Source: an uncultured Cytophagales bacterium (GTDB lineage Bacteria; Bacteroidota; Bacteroidia; Cytophagales; 172606-1). Taken from it: a DNA stretch of 60,988 nt. The notes beneath the pieces are model-generated. The model was not told the origin of the DNA and did no database searches. It was given only the letters and a program-made list of their open reading frames with translations. The stretch is taken from assembly GCA_902805615.1 (NCBI GenBank), contig CADCTQ010000405.1, positions 1 through 60,988 of the forward strand. The letters run 5' to 3'. Positions within the stretch are counted from its first letter, which is position 1. Every line of letters begins with the position of its first letter. Both the position numbers and the translations under genes were made by a program. This document shows positions 44,965 through 52,286 of this stretch, piece by piece.

Positions 44965-45369
44965 AGGACTTTCCTGAAAGTGGTCAGTGAGCATGCGATT
45001 AGCGGGTAGTATAGGATGCGTTATTGCGAGGAATGAGGGCTGGCCTTTAGGGTGGGCATGACGAAGCAAGCTCACCCGGAGAAGCGCCAAAGGCCAGAGA
45101 CAGCTCCCTGCCCCAAGTGTCCCGCTGAAGAAACTGATCCCACCCGTAACGGGGTTTGGCGGGGATACGTGGGAGATTGCTTCGTCGCCCGGCCCGCCTG
45201 GCAATCCCCCTCCTCGCAATGACGCATCGCATACCACCCGCTAAGCACATACGCAGTGGGACACTGACCACGCCACGATACGGAACCACGCTTATCCACG
45301 CTTATCAAGGCACGCAAGCCGCCGTCAGTGAGACACCGACGGCTTTGAAATGCTTTCTGGGAAAGTCCT
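44965..45369. mobile_element. Composite MITE-like element, AGGACTTTC family (interrupted copy)
   Basis: 405-bp non-coding element between clpB and the DAHP synthase gene. Its ends are AGGACTTTCC (44965-44974) and the inverted GGAAAGTCCT (45360-45369). Inside the left end lies GTGGTCAGTG, and further in CACTGACCAC. The right end is preceded by a GCCGTC..GACGGC palindrome. The same plan is seen at 55307-55555. In this copy the left GTGGTCAGTG..CACTGACCAC palindrome is split by a second element (44990-45253). No transposase gene is present, so mobility in trans is inferred. Confidence 0.65.
44990..45253. mobile_element. 264-bp inverted-repeat element nested in the above
   Basis: The segment is flanked by direct copies of CAGTG (44985-44989, 45254-45258), as a 5-bp target-site duplication would be. 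Its two ends align symmetrically as reverse complements (left TTAGCGGGTAGTATA, right-arm complement TTAGCGGGTGGTAT), continuing into ATTGCGAGG words on both arms and matching CCTCCTCGCAATGACG. It carries the CGAAGCAA/TTGCTTCG word. No coding potential. Confidence 0.6.
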
Positions 45370-45569
45370 GCACCGAAAGGCAATGGGCAGGAGTAACGGC
45401 GGCGCCTCGTACGGCTGCCCGGCCCATGCACCGGCCGAACGAAGGAAAGTTTTACTTTTTACCGCATTAATCATATTTACCGCAGTTTTTTGCGCTTGCC
45501 CCAATAAACCGCTCCACTCCTCCCAAAAAATAAAATAATATAGATGTACGTATTGTGTCTATCCTTCTT

Positions 45570-45577
45570 TAAATTTG
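45570..45577 (+). promoter_or_regulatory. Candidate -7 box for the DAHP synthase/chorismate mutase gene
   Basis: TAAATTTG matches TAnnTTTG exactly, 51 bp before ATG 45628, in an AT-rich leader. A TTG at 45553-45555 is slightly too close for the usual -33 spacing. Confidence 0.45.
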
Positions 45578-45627
45578 TAAATTGTTACTTTGAACAAATC
45601 AGGTTCGCCGGAAAAACAATAGTAGTT

Positions 45628-46731
45628 ATGTCTAAACACGAATTAAACGTGAATCCCATATCCTCTTGGATTCCGTTTGACAAGAAGCCCCTCATCATCT
45701 CGGGCCCATGCAGTGCCGAAACCGAAGAGCAACTGGTGAATACCGGCCTGGCGCTCAAAAAGTTAGGTAAAGTAGACGCCATCCGCGCCGGCGTTTGGAA
45801 GCCGCGCACCCGTCCCAACAGCTTCGAAGGCAACGGCACCATCGCCCTGCCGTGGATCAAATCCGTGAAAGAAGCCACCGGCCTGCCTTTTGCGACCGAA
45901 GTAGCCACGCCCCAGCACATTGAGGAGGCCCTCAAGTACGGCACCGACATTCTCTGGATCGGCGCCCGCTCCACGGTGAACCCCTTTACCGTGCAGGAAA
46001 TGGCCGACGCCCTCCGCGGGGTGGACGTGCCGGTGCTGATCAAAAACCCGATCAACCCGGAACTGCAACTGTGGATCGGCGCCATTGAGCGCATCTACAA
46101 CGCGGGCATCCGCAACATTGCGGCCATCCACCGCGGCTTTTCGACGCACCAGAAAACCAAGTACCGCAACGCGCCGCTGTGGCAGATTCCCATCGAACTC
46201 AAGACGATCTTCCCGAACCTGCCCATCATCTGCGACCCGAGCCACATCACGGGCAAGCGGACGATGATTTACGAAACTTCGCAGCGGGCCCTCGACCTCA
46301 ACTACGACGGCCTGATGATCGAAAGCCACCTGAACCCCGACCAGGCGTGGAGCGACGCTTCCCAGCAGGTTACCCCCGACGCCCTGGAGCAGATCATCTC
46401 GGCGCTGCGCATCCGCGAGGCTACTTCCGACGACGCCCTCTTCGTGAACCACCTGGAGGAGCTGCGCCACAAGATTGACGACGCCGACCGCGAACTGCTC
46501 GAAGTGGTCGCCACCCGGATGTCGCTGGTGGAGAAGCTGGGCGAATACAAGAAAGACCACAACGTAGCCATCTTCCAGGTGGAACGCTGGAACGAGGTCT
46601 TCAAGACCCGCCCCGAGTGGGCTGAACGCATGAACATCCACAAGGACTTCGTGGCCGAACTCTTCAAGCTCATCCACCTGGAATCCATCCGCAAGCAGAC
46701 CGAAGTGGTGGAAAAGGAGAATGTCCAGTAA
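45628..46731 (+). CDS. Bifunctional DAHP synthase / chorismate mutase (type II)
   Basis: 367-aa fusion enzyme. The N-terminal part (about 1-260) is a KDO8P/DAHP synthase-family barrel making 3-deoxy-7-phosphoheptulonate from PEP and erythrose-4-phosphate, the first step to aromatic amino acids. Seen: IISGPCSAETEEQL, RAGVWKPRTRPNSFEG, LWIGARSTVNPF, VLIKNPINPE and ICDPSHITGKR. The C-terminal part (about 270-360) is an AroQ chorismate mutase: LRHKIDDADRELLEVVATRM..EKLGEYKKDHNVAIFQ. The fusion lets the mutase product prephenate or aromatic amino acids feed back on the synthase. I chose ATG 45628 (MSKHELNVNP). It ends before a terminator. Confidence 0.95.
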   Translation: MSKHELNVNPISSWIPFDKKPLIISGPCSAETEEQLVNTGLALKKLGKVDAIRAGVWKPRTRPNSFEGNGTIALPWIKSVKEATGLPFATEVATPQHIEEALKYGTDILWIGARSTVNPFTVQEMADALRGVDVPVLIKNPINPELQLWIGAIERIYNAGIRNIAAIHRGFSTHQKTKYRNAPLWQIPIELKTIFPNLPIICDPSHITGKRTMIYETSQRALDLNYDGLMIESHLNPDQAWSDASQQVTPDALEQIISALRIREATSDDALFVNHLEELRHKIDDADRELLEVVATRMSLVEKLGEYKKDHNVAIFQVERWNEVFKTRPEWAERMNIHKDFVAELFKLIHLESIRKQTEVVEKENVQ

Positions 46732-46764
46732 TACCGGTCAGGTGTAACAAATACTTTTTTAAGA

Positions 46765-46798
46765 AACGGCTTGCGCACAGTGAGCCGTTTTTTTTTGT
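46765..46798 (+). terminator. Terminator after DAHP synthase/chorismate mutase
   Basis: Stem AAACGGCT/AGCCGTTT (46765-46772, 46784-46791) followed by a run of Ts to 46797. A typical intrinsic terminator. Confidence 0.88.
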
Positions 46799-46829
46799 AA
46801 TTTATTAGCCAGTCTTTTTCCTCCTCCGC

Positions 46830-48788
46830 ATGACTTCCCGATTTCTACGCTCCTTCCCGTTCTCTTTGCTTGCATTCTTGTTTCTCACGGCGGCCCCCGT
46901 CCACCTGCTGGCCCAGTCGGCCCCCGTGCGGTGGGGCAAAGTAACGCCCGAAGAGATCAAGCTTACCCACTGCGCCTTCGACAGCACCGCCACGGCCGTG
47001 GTGCTGGCCGACTACGGACAAATCAAGCTGGGCTACGGCAACGTGCTCATCGAACGGCACCGCCGCATCAAAATCCTCGACCGCAAGGGATTGAACCTGG
47101 CCAACATTTCCATTCCCTACTACATCAAAAACGACCTGGAGAAAGTGACGTCGGTGCAGGCCCAGACGCTGAACGTGGACGCCAAGGGCAAGGTGACCGA
47201 GACGGAGGTGCCGGGCAAACAGATGTTCGACGTGGACGCGAGTGAAAACTGGCGCGAAAAACGCTTTACCTTCACCAACGTAGAGGCCGGCTCCATCCTG
47301 GAGTACCGGTACACGACCGTTTCCGAGAACTACTTTTTCCTGGACGCCTGGCTGTTCCAGAGTGAGATTCCGACGCTGCACAGCGAACTGCGGGCGTTCA
47401 TCCCCGAAGGGCTTGATTACCGGGTGCTCATGCAGGGCCGCAAACTGATCGCCAAATACCCGCAAGCCTCCGTCAGCCAGTGGTCGCTCGACAACGTACC
47501 GGCCCTGCGCGAAGAGAGCCACGTAGCCAACCACTACGATTACGCCGAGAAGATCCGCTTTCAACTGGCCGGCTACAAAAGGGCCAGCAGCAGCCTCCCG
47601 GGGGCGGGCCTGGAGTACGTGACCACCATGACTTCCTGGGAAAAGCTGGCCAAGGAACTGCTCGACGACGAAAGGATCACCCGTTACCTCAACCGCCGCG
47701 GCATGGCCAAGGACGTGCTGGCTACCTTGTACGCCCCCGCCGACCCCGAACTGGTGCGGGTGCAGAAGATCTACAACCACGTGAGCCACAGTTTGCAGTG
47801 GGACGGCACGCACCACCTCCTGACCGAACAGAACCTCACGGCGCTGCTCGACAAGAAACAGGGCAACAGCGCCGAGATCAACCTCTACCTGACGCTGCTG
47901 CTGCGCGAAGCCGGCATCCAGGCCAACCCGGTGGTGCTCAGCACCCGCCAGCACGGCAAGGTGCACGTGACGTACCCGCTGCTCAGCCAGTTCAACCACC
48001 TGATCGCCTGCGCCCAGGTGGACGGCAAAGAACTGCTGCTCGACGCCACCGACCGGATGCGCCCCTACCAGCTGCTGGCCGACGAAGACCTGAACGAAAA
48101 TGCCTTCCTGCTCGACAAGGACAAGCCGCGGTGGGTGCCGACCAAGACCAACTGCCCGACGCGCCAGACTACCTCCGTGGAAGTAGACCTCAACGACCCG
48201 GCCAAGCCGCTCTACCGGTTCTCGGTGCGCTACGAAGGCTACCTGGCCCTCGACAAGCGGCTGCAATTCGCCAAAAAGGGCAACAAGGCCCTCGCCAACG
48301 AGGTGATCAGCCACGAAAACCAGGACTTCAAGCTCATCAATGCCAAGGTGGAACACGCCGAAGACCCCGACGAGGCGCTGCTGGCGACGCTTTCGTACCA
48401 GCCCGAAGGGACCGGGCAGGCATCGCCGTCCATGGTTTATTTCAACCCGGTGCTGCTCAACGAGTTTACCGAAAACCCCTTCAAGCAGGAGCAGCGGTTT
48501 TTGCCGGTGGAACTGGATTACCCCCAGACCCGCACGTACATCCTCAACCTGAAGGTGCCGGCCGGCTACCAGGTGCAGGAAATGCCCAAGAGCGTACTCA
48601 TGAAGTTCCCGGGCGAACTGGCTGAATTCCGCTACCAGGTAAACCGGCAGAATGACCTGATCCAACTGCTGACCACGGTGAACTTCAAGTCGTCGGTGAT
48701 TCCCAGCGAATACTACGACCACCTGCGGGAGTTCTACGACCAGATCATCAGCAAGTACCGCGAGGCCATCGTGTTCAAAAAGCAGTAG
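46830..48788 (+). CDS. DUF3857 domain protein with degenerate transglutaminase-like fold
   Basis: 652-aa exported protein. Signal peptide about 1-28 (FPFSLLAFLFLTAAPVHLLA). The DUF3857 domain (about 60-215) includes VLIERHRRIKILDRKGLNLANISIPYY and FTFTNVEAGSILEYRYT. A transglutaminase-like domain follows (about 290-410). In active members its first motif is GxCxE. Here it reads GNSAEINLYLTLLLREAGI, so the catalytic Cys is Ser, while the later His (SQFNHLIACAQV) and Asp (LLLDATD) remain. A C-terminal DUF3858-like sandwich follows. It is probably a structural or binding protein in the periplasm; many Bacteroidota copies also lack the Cys. Confidence 0.9.
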   Translation: MTSRFLRSFPFSLLAFLFLTAAPVHLLAQSAPVRWGKVTPEEIKLTHCAFDSTATAVVLADYGQIKLGYGNVLIERHRRIKILDRKGLNLANISIPYYIKNDLEKVTSVQAQTLNVDAKGKVTETEVPGKQMFDVDASENWREKRFTFTNVEAGSILEYRYTTVSENYFFLDAWLFQSEIPTLHSELRAFIPEGLDYRVLMQGRKLIAKYPQASVSQWSLDNVPALREESHVANHYDYAEKIRFQLAGYKRASSSLPGAGLEYVTTMTSWEKLAKELLDDERITRYLNRRGMAKDVLATLYAPADPELVRVQKIYNHVSHSLQWDGTHHLLTEQNLTALLDKKQGNSAEINLYLTLLLREAGIQANPVVLSTRQHGKVHVTYPLLSQFNHLIACAQVDGKELLLDATDRMRPYQLLADEDLNENAFLLDKDKPRWVPTKTNCPTRQTTSVEVDLNDPAKPLYRFSVRYEGYLALDKRLQFAKKGNKALANEVISHENQDFKLINAKVEHAEDPDEALLATLSYQPEGTGQASPSMVYFNPVLLNEFTENPFKQEQRFLPVELDYPQTRTYILNLKVPAGYQVQEMPKSVLMKFPGELAEFRYQVNRQNDLIQLLTTVNFKSSVIPSEYYDHLREFYDQIISKYREAIVFKKQ

Positions 48789-48789
48789 A

Positions 48790-49114
48790 AAAAGGTTCAC
48801 CACGGAGGCACGGAGGGCACGGAGTTTCACGGAGAAAAAGGGAGACCGGAGCTTAGGCGCTGCTCCGCGAAGGGATAAGGTTTAAACCCTATCCTACGGA
48901 TATTGCTGCCGCTTTCACAATACGATGTCATTTCCTGTTCGCCTCATCCCTACCCCTTCGGATTTGGAAACGTGAGCCCACTATCCGTAGGATAGGGTTT
49001 AAACCTTATCCCTTCCGCAGAGCAGCTTATGTCAATTCCCGTTACCTCCCCGGCTCCGGCTTCCCTTTTCTCCAGTCTCCCTTTTCTCCGTGTCTCCGTG
49101 GTGAACCTTTTCCG
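48790..49114. repeat. Large nested inverted repeat
   Basis: Outer arms: CACCACGGAGGCACGGAG words near 48796-48840 pair with CTCCGTGTCTCCGTGGTG near 49085-49103. Inner arms: 48857-48902 (with GGATAAGGTTTAAACC) pair nearly perfectly with 48982-49026 (with GGTTTAAACCTTATCC). It fills the gap between DUF3857 and gluQ. No coding potential. The outer word is shared with 7531-7610. Confidence 0.8.
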
Positions 49115-49134
49115 GCTTACTATCTTCCGCTCAC

Positions 49135-49142
49135 TATCTTTG
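49135..49142 (+). promoter_or_regulatory. Candidate -7 box for gluQ
   Basis: TATCTTTG matches TAnnTTTG exactly, 27 bp before the GTG start at 49169 and just downstream of the nested repeat. Confidence 0.5.
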
Positions 49143-49168
49143 TTGTTGACTACAAGTAAACAATACAC

Positions 49169-50095
49169 GTGAGACAGTGGACGGATGCGGTACGGTCGCG
49201 GCTGGCACCGACGCCCAGCGGCTTTTTACACCTGGGCAACGCCTTTTCGTTTGCCCTGACCTGGCTGCTGACGCGGTACCACGGCGGCTCGCTGCTGCTC
49301 CGCATTGACGACATTGACAACGAACGGCGCCGCCCCGCCTACGTGGAAGACGTGTTCCACACCCTCGCGTGGCTGGAACTCGACTGGGACGCGGGCCCGA
49401 AGGACCCCACGGCCTTCGAAACCCACTTTTCGCAGTTACACGCCCTGGACCGGTACGCCCAACTGCTGGAAGGGCTCCGGCAGTCGGGCGTCGTGTACGC
49501 CTGCAACTGCTCCCGGTCGCAGGTGCTGGCCGCGTCCGTGAACGGCGGGTACCCCGGCACGTGCCGCCACCGCAACCTGCCGCTCAATACGCCCGACGCG
49601 GCCTGGCGGGTGTACGTACCGGAAAATACCGTGATCCACATTCCCGGGTACACCGGCGGGTCCCGGCAAGTGCAGTTGGACGCGGCAATGGGCGACTTCG
49701 TGGTGCGCCGCCGCAACGGCCTGCCGGCCTACCAGGTGGCCTCGCTGGCCGATGACCTGCACTACGGCATCAACCTCGTGGTGCGGGGCGTTGACCTGCT
49801 GCCGTCCACGGCGGCGCAGCTTTTCCTGGCCGGGCACCTGCCGCCCAACGCGTTTGCGAAAACCATTTTCTACCACCACCCCCTGCTCAAAGACGAAGGC
49901 GGTCAGAAGCTCTCCAAGTCGGCGGGGGCGGCGTCGCTCCTGGCCCTGCGGGGACAACTGCCCGGCCCGGCGCCGGTGTACCAGGCCCTGGCAAAGGCAC
50001 TGGGGCTGCCCGCCGACGCGGTAGCCGGGCCGCGGGACCTGCTGCGCCGGTTTACGCCGGCCGCCCTGCCCGGGGCGCTTACAGGCCTTTCGTAA
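49169..50095 (+). CDS. gluQ: Glutamyl-Q tRNA(Asp) synthetase
   Basis: 308-aa GluRS paralogue that puts glutamate on the queuosine base of tRNA(Asp), with no anticodon-binding domain. Seen: RLAPTPSGFLHLGN (11-24, the HIGH site as HLGN), LLLRIDDIDNERRRP, the zinc-like CNCSRSQVL region with YPGTCRH, FVVRRRNGLPAYQVASLADD, and QKLSKSAGA as the KMSKS site. Length of about 300 aa and the early stop after the catalytic core distinguish it from GluRS (about 500 aa). The start is GTG 49169. The final 17 bp overlap the 3' end of the convergent lipoprotein gene. Confidence 0.92.
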   Translation: MRQWTDAVRSRLAPTPSGFLHLGNAFSFALTWLLTRYHGGSLLLRIDDIDNERRRPAYVEDVFHTLAWLELDWDAGPKDPTAFETHFSQLHALDRYAQLLEGLRQSGVVYACNCSRSQVLAASVNGGYPGTCRHRNLPLNTPDAAWRVYVPENTVIHIPGYTGGSRQVQLDAAMGDFVVRRRNGLPAYQVASLADDLHYGINLVVRGVDLLPSTAAQLFLAGHLPPNAFAKTIFYHHPLLKDEGGQKLSKSAGAASLLALRGQLPGPAPVYQALAKALGLPADAVAGPRDLLRRFTPAALPGALTGLS

Positions 50096-51038
50096 TGGCG
50101 GGCAGATCGTCGAGGCTGTGGTAGTGGTACACCGTGGTAACCAGGGGCTGCTCCCATCCTTTGCGCTGGGCGTACAGCACCGTCTGCCGGATGCGGCCGG
50201 AAGGGTAATAGGACACCACTTCCCGGTACTTCAACTGCTTTTTGGCGCCGTAAATGAGCTTTTCCGCTACCAGCAGTTGCCCGTCGTACTTGAGCACCAT
50301 CCGTTCGGTGATCCACGGGGAAGCGGGGTACGCCCTGGGTTGGGAAGTGATCTTAATCTCCGATACGTTTTCGTAGTCGTTGTACTTAAAGAGGCACGTG
50401 AGTTCGGGCATGCCGCGGAAGTAGTGGGTCCGCTGCTCGATGTTGCCCCGCGTATCGGCCAGGAAAGCCCACCGGTCGGTGGCGTTGAGCAGGTAGTCGA
50501 GGGCGTACCGCTGCACGTACCGGCGGTACAGGGTGTCGGAGCGGTAGTAGGGATGGGCCAACTCTTCGCCCATCGGGTTGAAGTGCGCCTGGTAGGCCAG
50601 CGAGGTGTCCCCGTCCGAACCGTGCACGAACACGTCTTTGCGCCTGATGTATTCGCTCACGTAGTAGAGGCTGTCGCGGTACTTGATGCCGATGGCGTGT
50701 ACCGCGCCGTAGGGAATGGGCCCGAACTCACCCGGCTGGTACGCCTGGGTGGCGCCCAGGAGCAGCACGGCGTCGAGGCCCAGCCGCTGGCCCTGCGTTT
50801 TAAAGGCGTGCAGCTTGTCGTGGAAGGAACCGTAGGCGATGGGCACGTCGAGGGCCACCACCTTGTAGTAGTCCGGGTTCTCGGGCTTTTCCCCTTCCAG
50901 GTAAATCTTCACGTCGTGGCGGTGCGGCCGCAGCGGAACGTCCACGAGTTGCGGGGGGCGGGGCACGTAAGCGGTCATGCAGCCGGCCAGGCCGGTAAGC
51001 AGGGCCGGAATCAGGAGGAGTAGAAACAGTTTTCTCAT
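50079..51038 (-). CDS. Lipoprotein of unknown function, tandem paralogue A
   Basis: 319-aa predicted lipoprotein: lipobox LTGLAGC (Cys20). It shares clear homology along its whole length with the next gene (51233-52177): PLRPHRHDVKIYLEGEKPEN, YYKVVALDVPIAYGSFHDKL, HAIGIKYRDSLYYVSEYIRRKDV, RYVQRYALDYLLNATDRWAF and YREVVSYYPSGRIRQTVLYA. The C-terminal half has repeats of the YD/RHS-like 'YxxSGRIRQ' kind typical of toxin-antitoxin-unrelated MORN/YD lipoproteins. The family is not recognised. It is convergent with gluQ (17-bp overlap). Confidence 0.82.
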   Translation of the reverse strand: MRKLFLLLLIPALLTGLAGCMTAYVPRPPQLVDVPLRPHRHDVKIYLEGEKPENPDYYKVVALDVPIAYGSFHDKLHAFKTQGQRLGLDAVLLLGATQAYQPGEFGPIPYGAVHAIGIKYRDSLYYVSEYIRRKDVFVHGSDGDTSLAYQAHFNPMGEELAHPYYRSDTLYRRYVQRYALDYLLNATDRWAFLADTRGNIEQRTHYFRGMPELTCLFKYNDYENVSEIKITSQPRAYPASPWITERMVLKYDGQLLVAEKLIYGAKKQLKYREVVSYYPSGRIRQTVLYAQRKGWEQPLVTTVYHYHSLDDLPAITKGL

Positions 51039-51232
51039 ACGGAAAGGGAAAAGGACTTACCGCTCCCGTATCAAATTCTGTGCAGGAAAAAAGAGAACCG
51101 CTCTGTCCGGGCCTTCTTTATTCCAAACTTTTGGCTATCCCGCTCCGGGACCAGTCGCGGTCGCTTTCTTTCCAGCGGCATGAATGCTACCGGGCGGAAA
51201 AATGGGATGCTGCCCGGAGGTGCAGGGGGCGC

Positions 51233-52177
51233 TTACAGACCTTTCGCCAGGGGCGGCAAGTCGCCGGGAGCGTAGTAGTAGTGAACCGTGGTAACGATGG
51301 GCACTTGACCGTCCCGGCGCACGGCGTAAAGCGTAGACTGCTGCACCCGGCCCGATGGGTCATACCGGATGGCCTCCCGGTACTTTAATCGCTTCTGCTT
51401 GTCAAAAATGAGTTTTTCCGTCACCTGCTGATACTCATTGTATTTAAGAACGATCTGCTCTTCCGTATTTGGCATGACCCGGGCGTTGGCGTAGGTGGTC
51501 AGCCCGATGGCAGCGACATTCCCGTATGGGTTGTATGCAAACCGGCACCTTATGGCCGGGCCGTCCTCCCGCTTCATGCGTTGGATGACCTTTCCCTGCG
51601 CATCCAACCGGTAAGACCAGCCCCAGATGGCGTGCATCAGGTAGTCAAATGCGTAGCGTTGCACGTAGCGGTGGTAGATGGTATCCTTGCGGTACTTCAG
51701 GTGAGCCCCTTCATCGCCCATGAAGTCAAAGTCGGCCTGGTAAACCAGGGGCGTACTCCCGTCCGGCAAGTAGGCATACACGTCTTTGCGCTTCAGGTAC
51801 TCCTGCACGTAATCCAGGCGGTCGCGGTACTTGATGCCAATGGCATGCAGCAATCCGGACGAATCACCTTCGGAAGCGTAATCGGGAGAGGAGCCGGTGA
51901 CCAGAATGGCATCTACCCCCATGCGTTGCCCTTGTACTTCTAAAGCCATCACCTTGTCGTATACGTTTCCGTAGGAAAGCGGGACGGCGAGATCCACTAC
52001 CTTGTAGTAGTTCTGGTTCAAGGGCTTCTCCCCCTCCAGGTATACTCGCACGTCGTTGCGATGGGGTCGTAATGGTATGCTGACCAGTGGGCGGGGGTGA
52101 GGTGGATAACTGGTCATGCAACCGGACAGGCTGGCAACCAGCGCCGGCACGAAAAGGAGTAGCATTCGTTTTCTCAT
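51233..52177 (-). CDS. Lipoprotein of unknown function, tandem paralogue B
   Basis: 314-aa predicted lipoprotein: lipobox SLSGC (about Cys19). Paralogue of 50079-51038, with the same layout: PLRPHRNDVRVYLEGEKPLN, YYKVVDLAVPLSYGNVYDKV, HAIGIKYRDRLDYVQEYLKRKDVY, YHRYVQRYAFDYLMHAIWGW and KLIFDKQKRLKYREAIRYDP. The leaders of both genes also match (TCAAATTCTGTGCA..GAAAAAAG in both), so the duplicated unit includes the promoter. I chose ATG 52177 (MRKRMLLLFVPAL), matching paralogue A's start. It sits just downstream of the metG terminator. Confidence 0.82.
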   Translation of the reverse strand: MRKRMLLLFVPALVASLSGCMTSYPPHPRPLVSIPLRPHRNDVRVYLEGEKPLNQNYYKVVDLAVPLSYGNVYDKVMALEVQGQRMGVDAILVTGSSPDYASEGDSSGLLHAIGIKYRDRLDYVQEYLKRKDVYAYLPDGSTPLVYQADFDFMGDEGAHLKYRKDTIYHRYVQRYAFDYLMHAIWGWSYRLDAQGKVIQRMKREDGPAIRCRFAYNPYGNVAAIGLTTYANARVMPNTEEQIVLKYNEYQQVTEKLIFDKQKRLKYREAIRYDPSGRVQQSTLYAVRRDGQVPIVTTVHYYYAPGDLPPLAKGL

Positions 52178-52224
52178 GCGAAAAAGGAAAAGGGTCTGCC
52201 CCTCCCGCATCAAATTCTGTGCAA

Positions 52225-52260
52225 GAAAAAAGCCCCGTCCAAACTGTCTTCAGACGGGGC
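52225..52260 (-). terminator. Terminator for metG
   Basis: Stem GCCCCGTC/GACGGGGC (52232-52239, 52253-52260) with an inner CTG/CAG. On the minus strand it is followed by TTTTTTCTTG. Confidence 0.85.
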
Positions 52261-52286
52261 GTTGGTGGGTGGGCCGTGAATGCCGG

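Noticed and set aside
45072-45431. 119-aa minus-strand ORF and overlapping small ORFs in the clpB-DAHP synthase gap
   Set aside because: They run through inverted repeats on both strands and have no coding bias; the region is explained by the nested elements.
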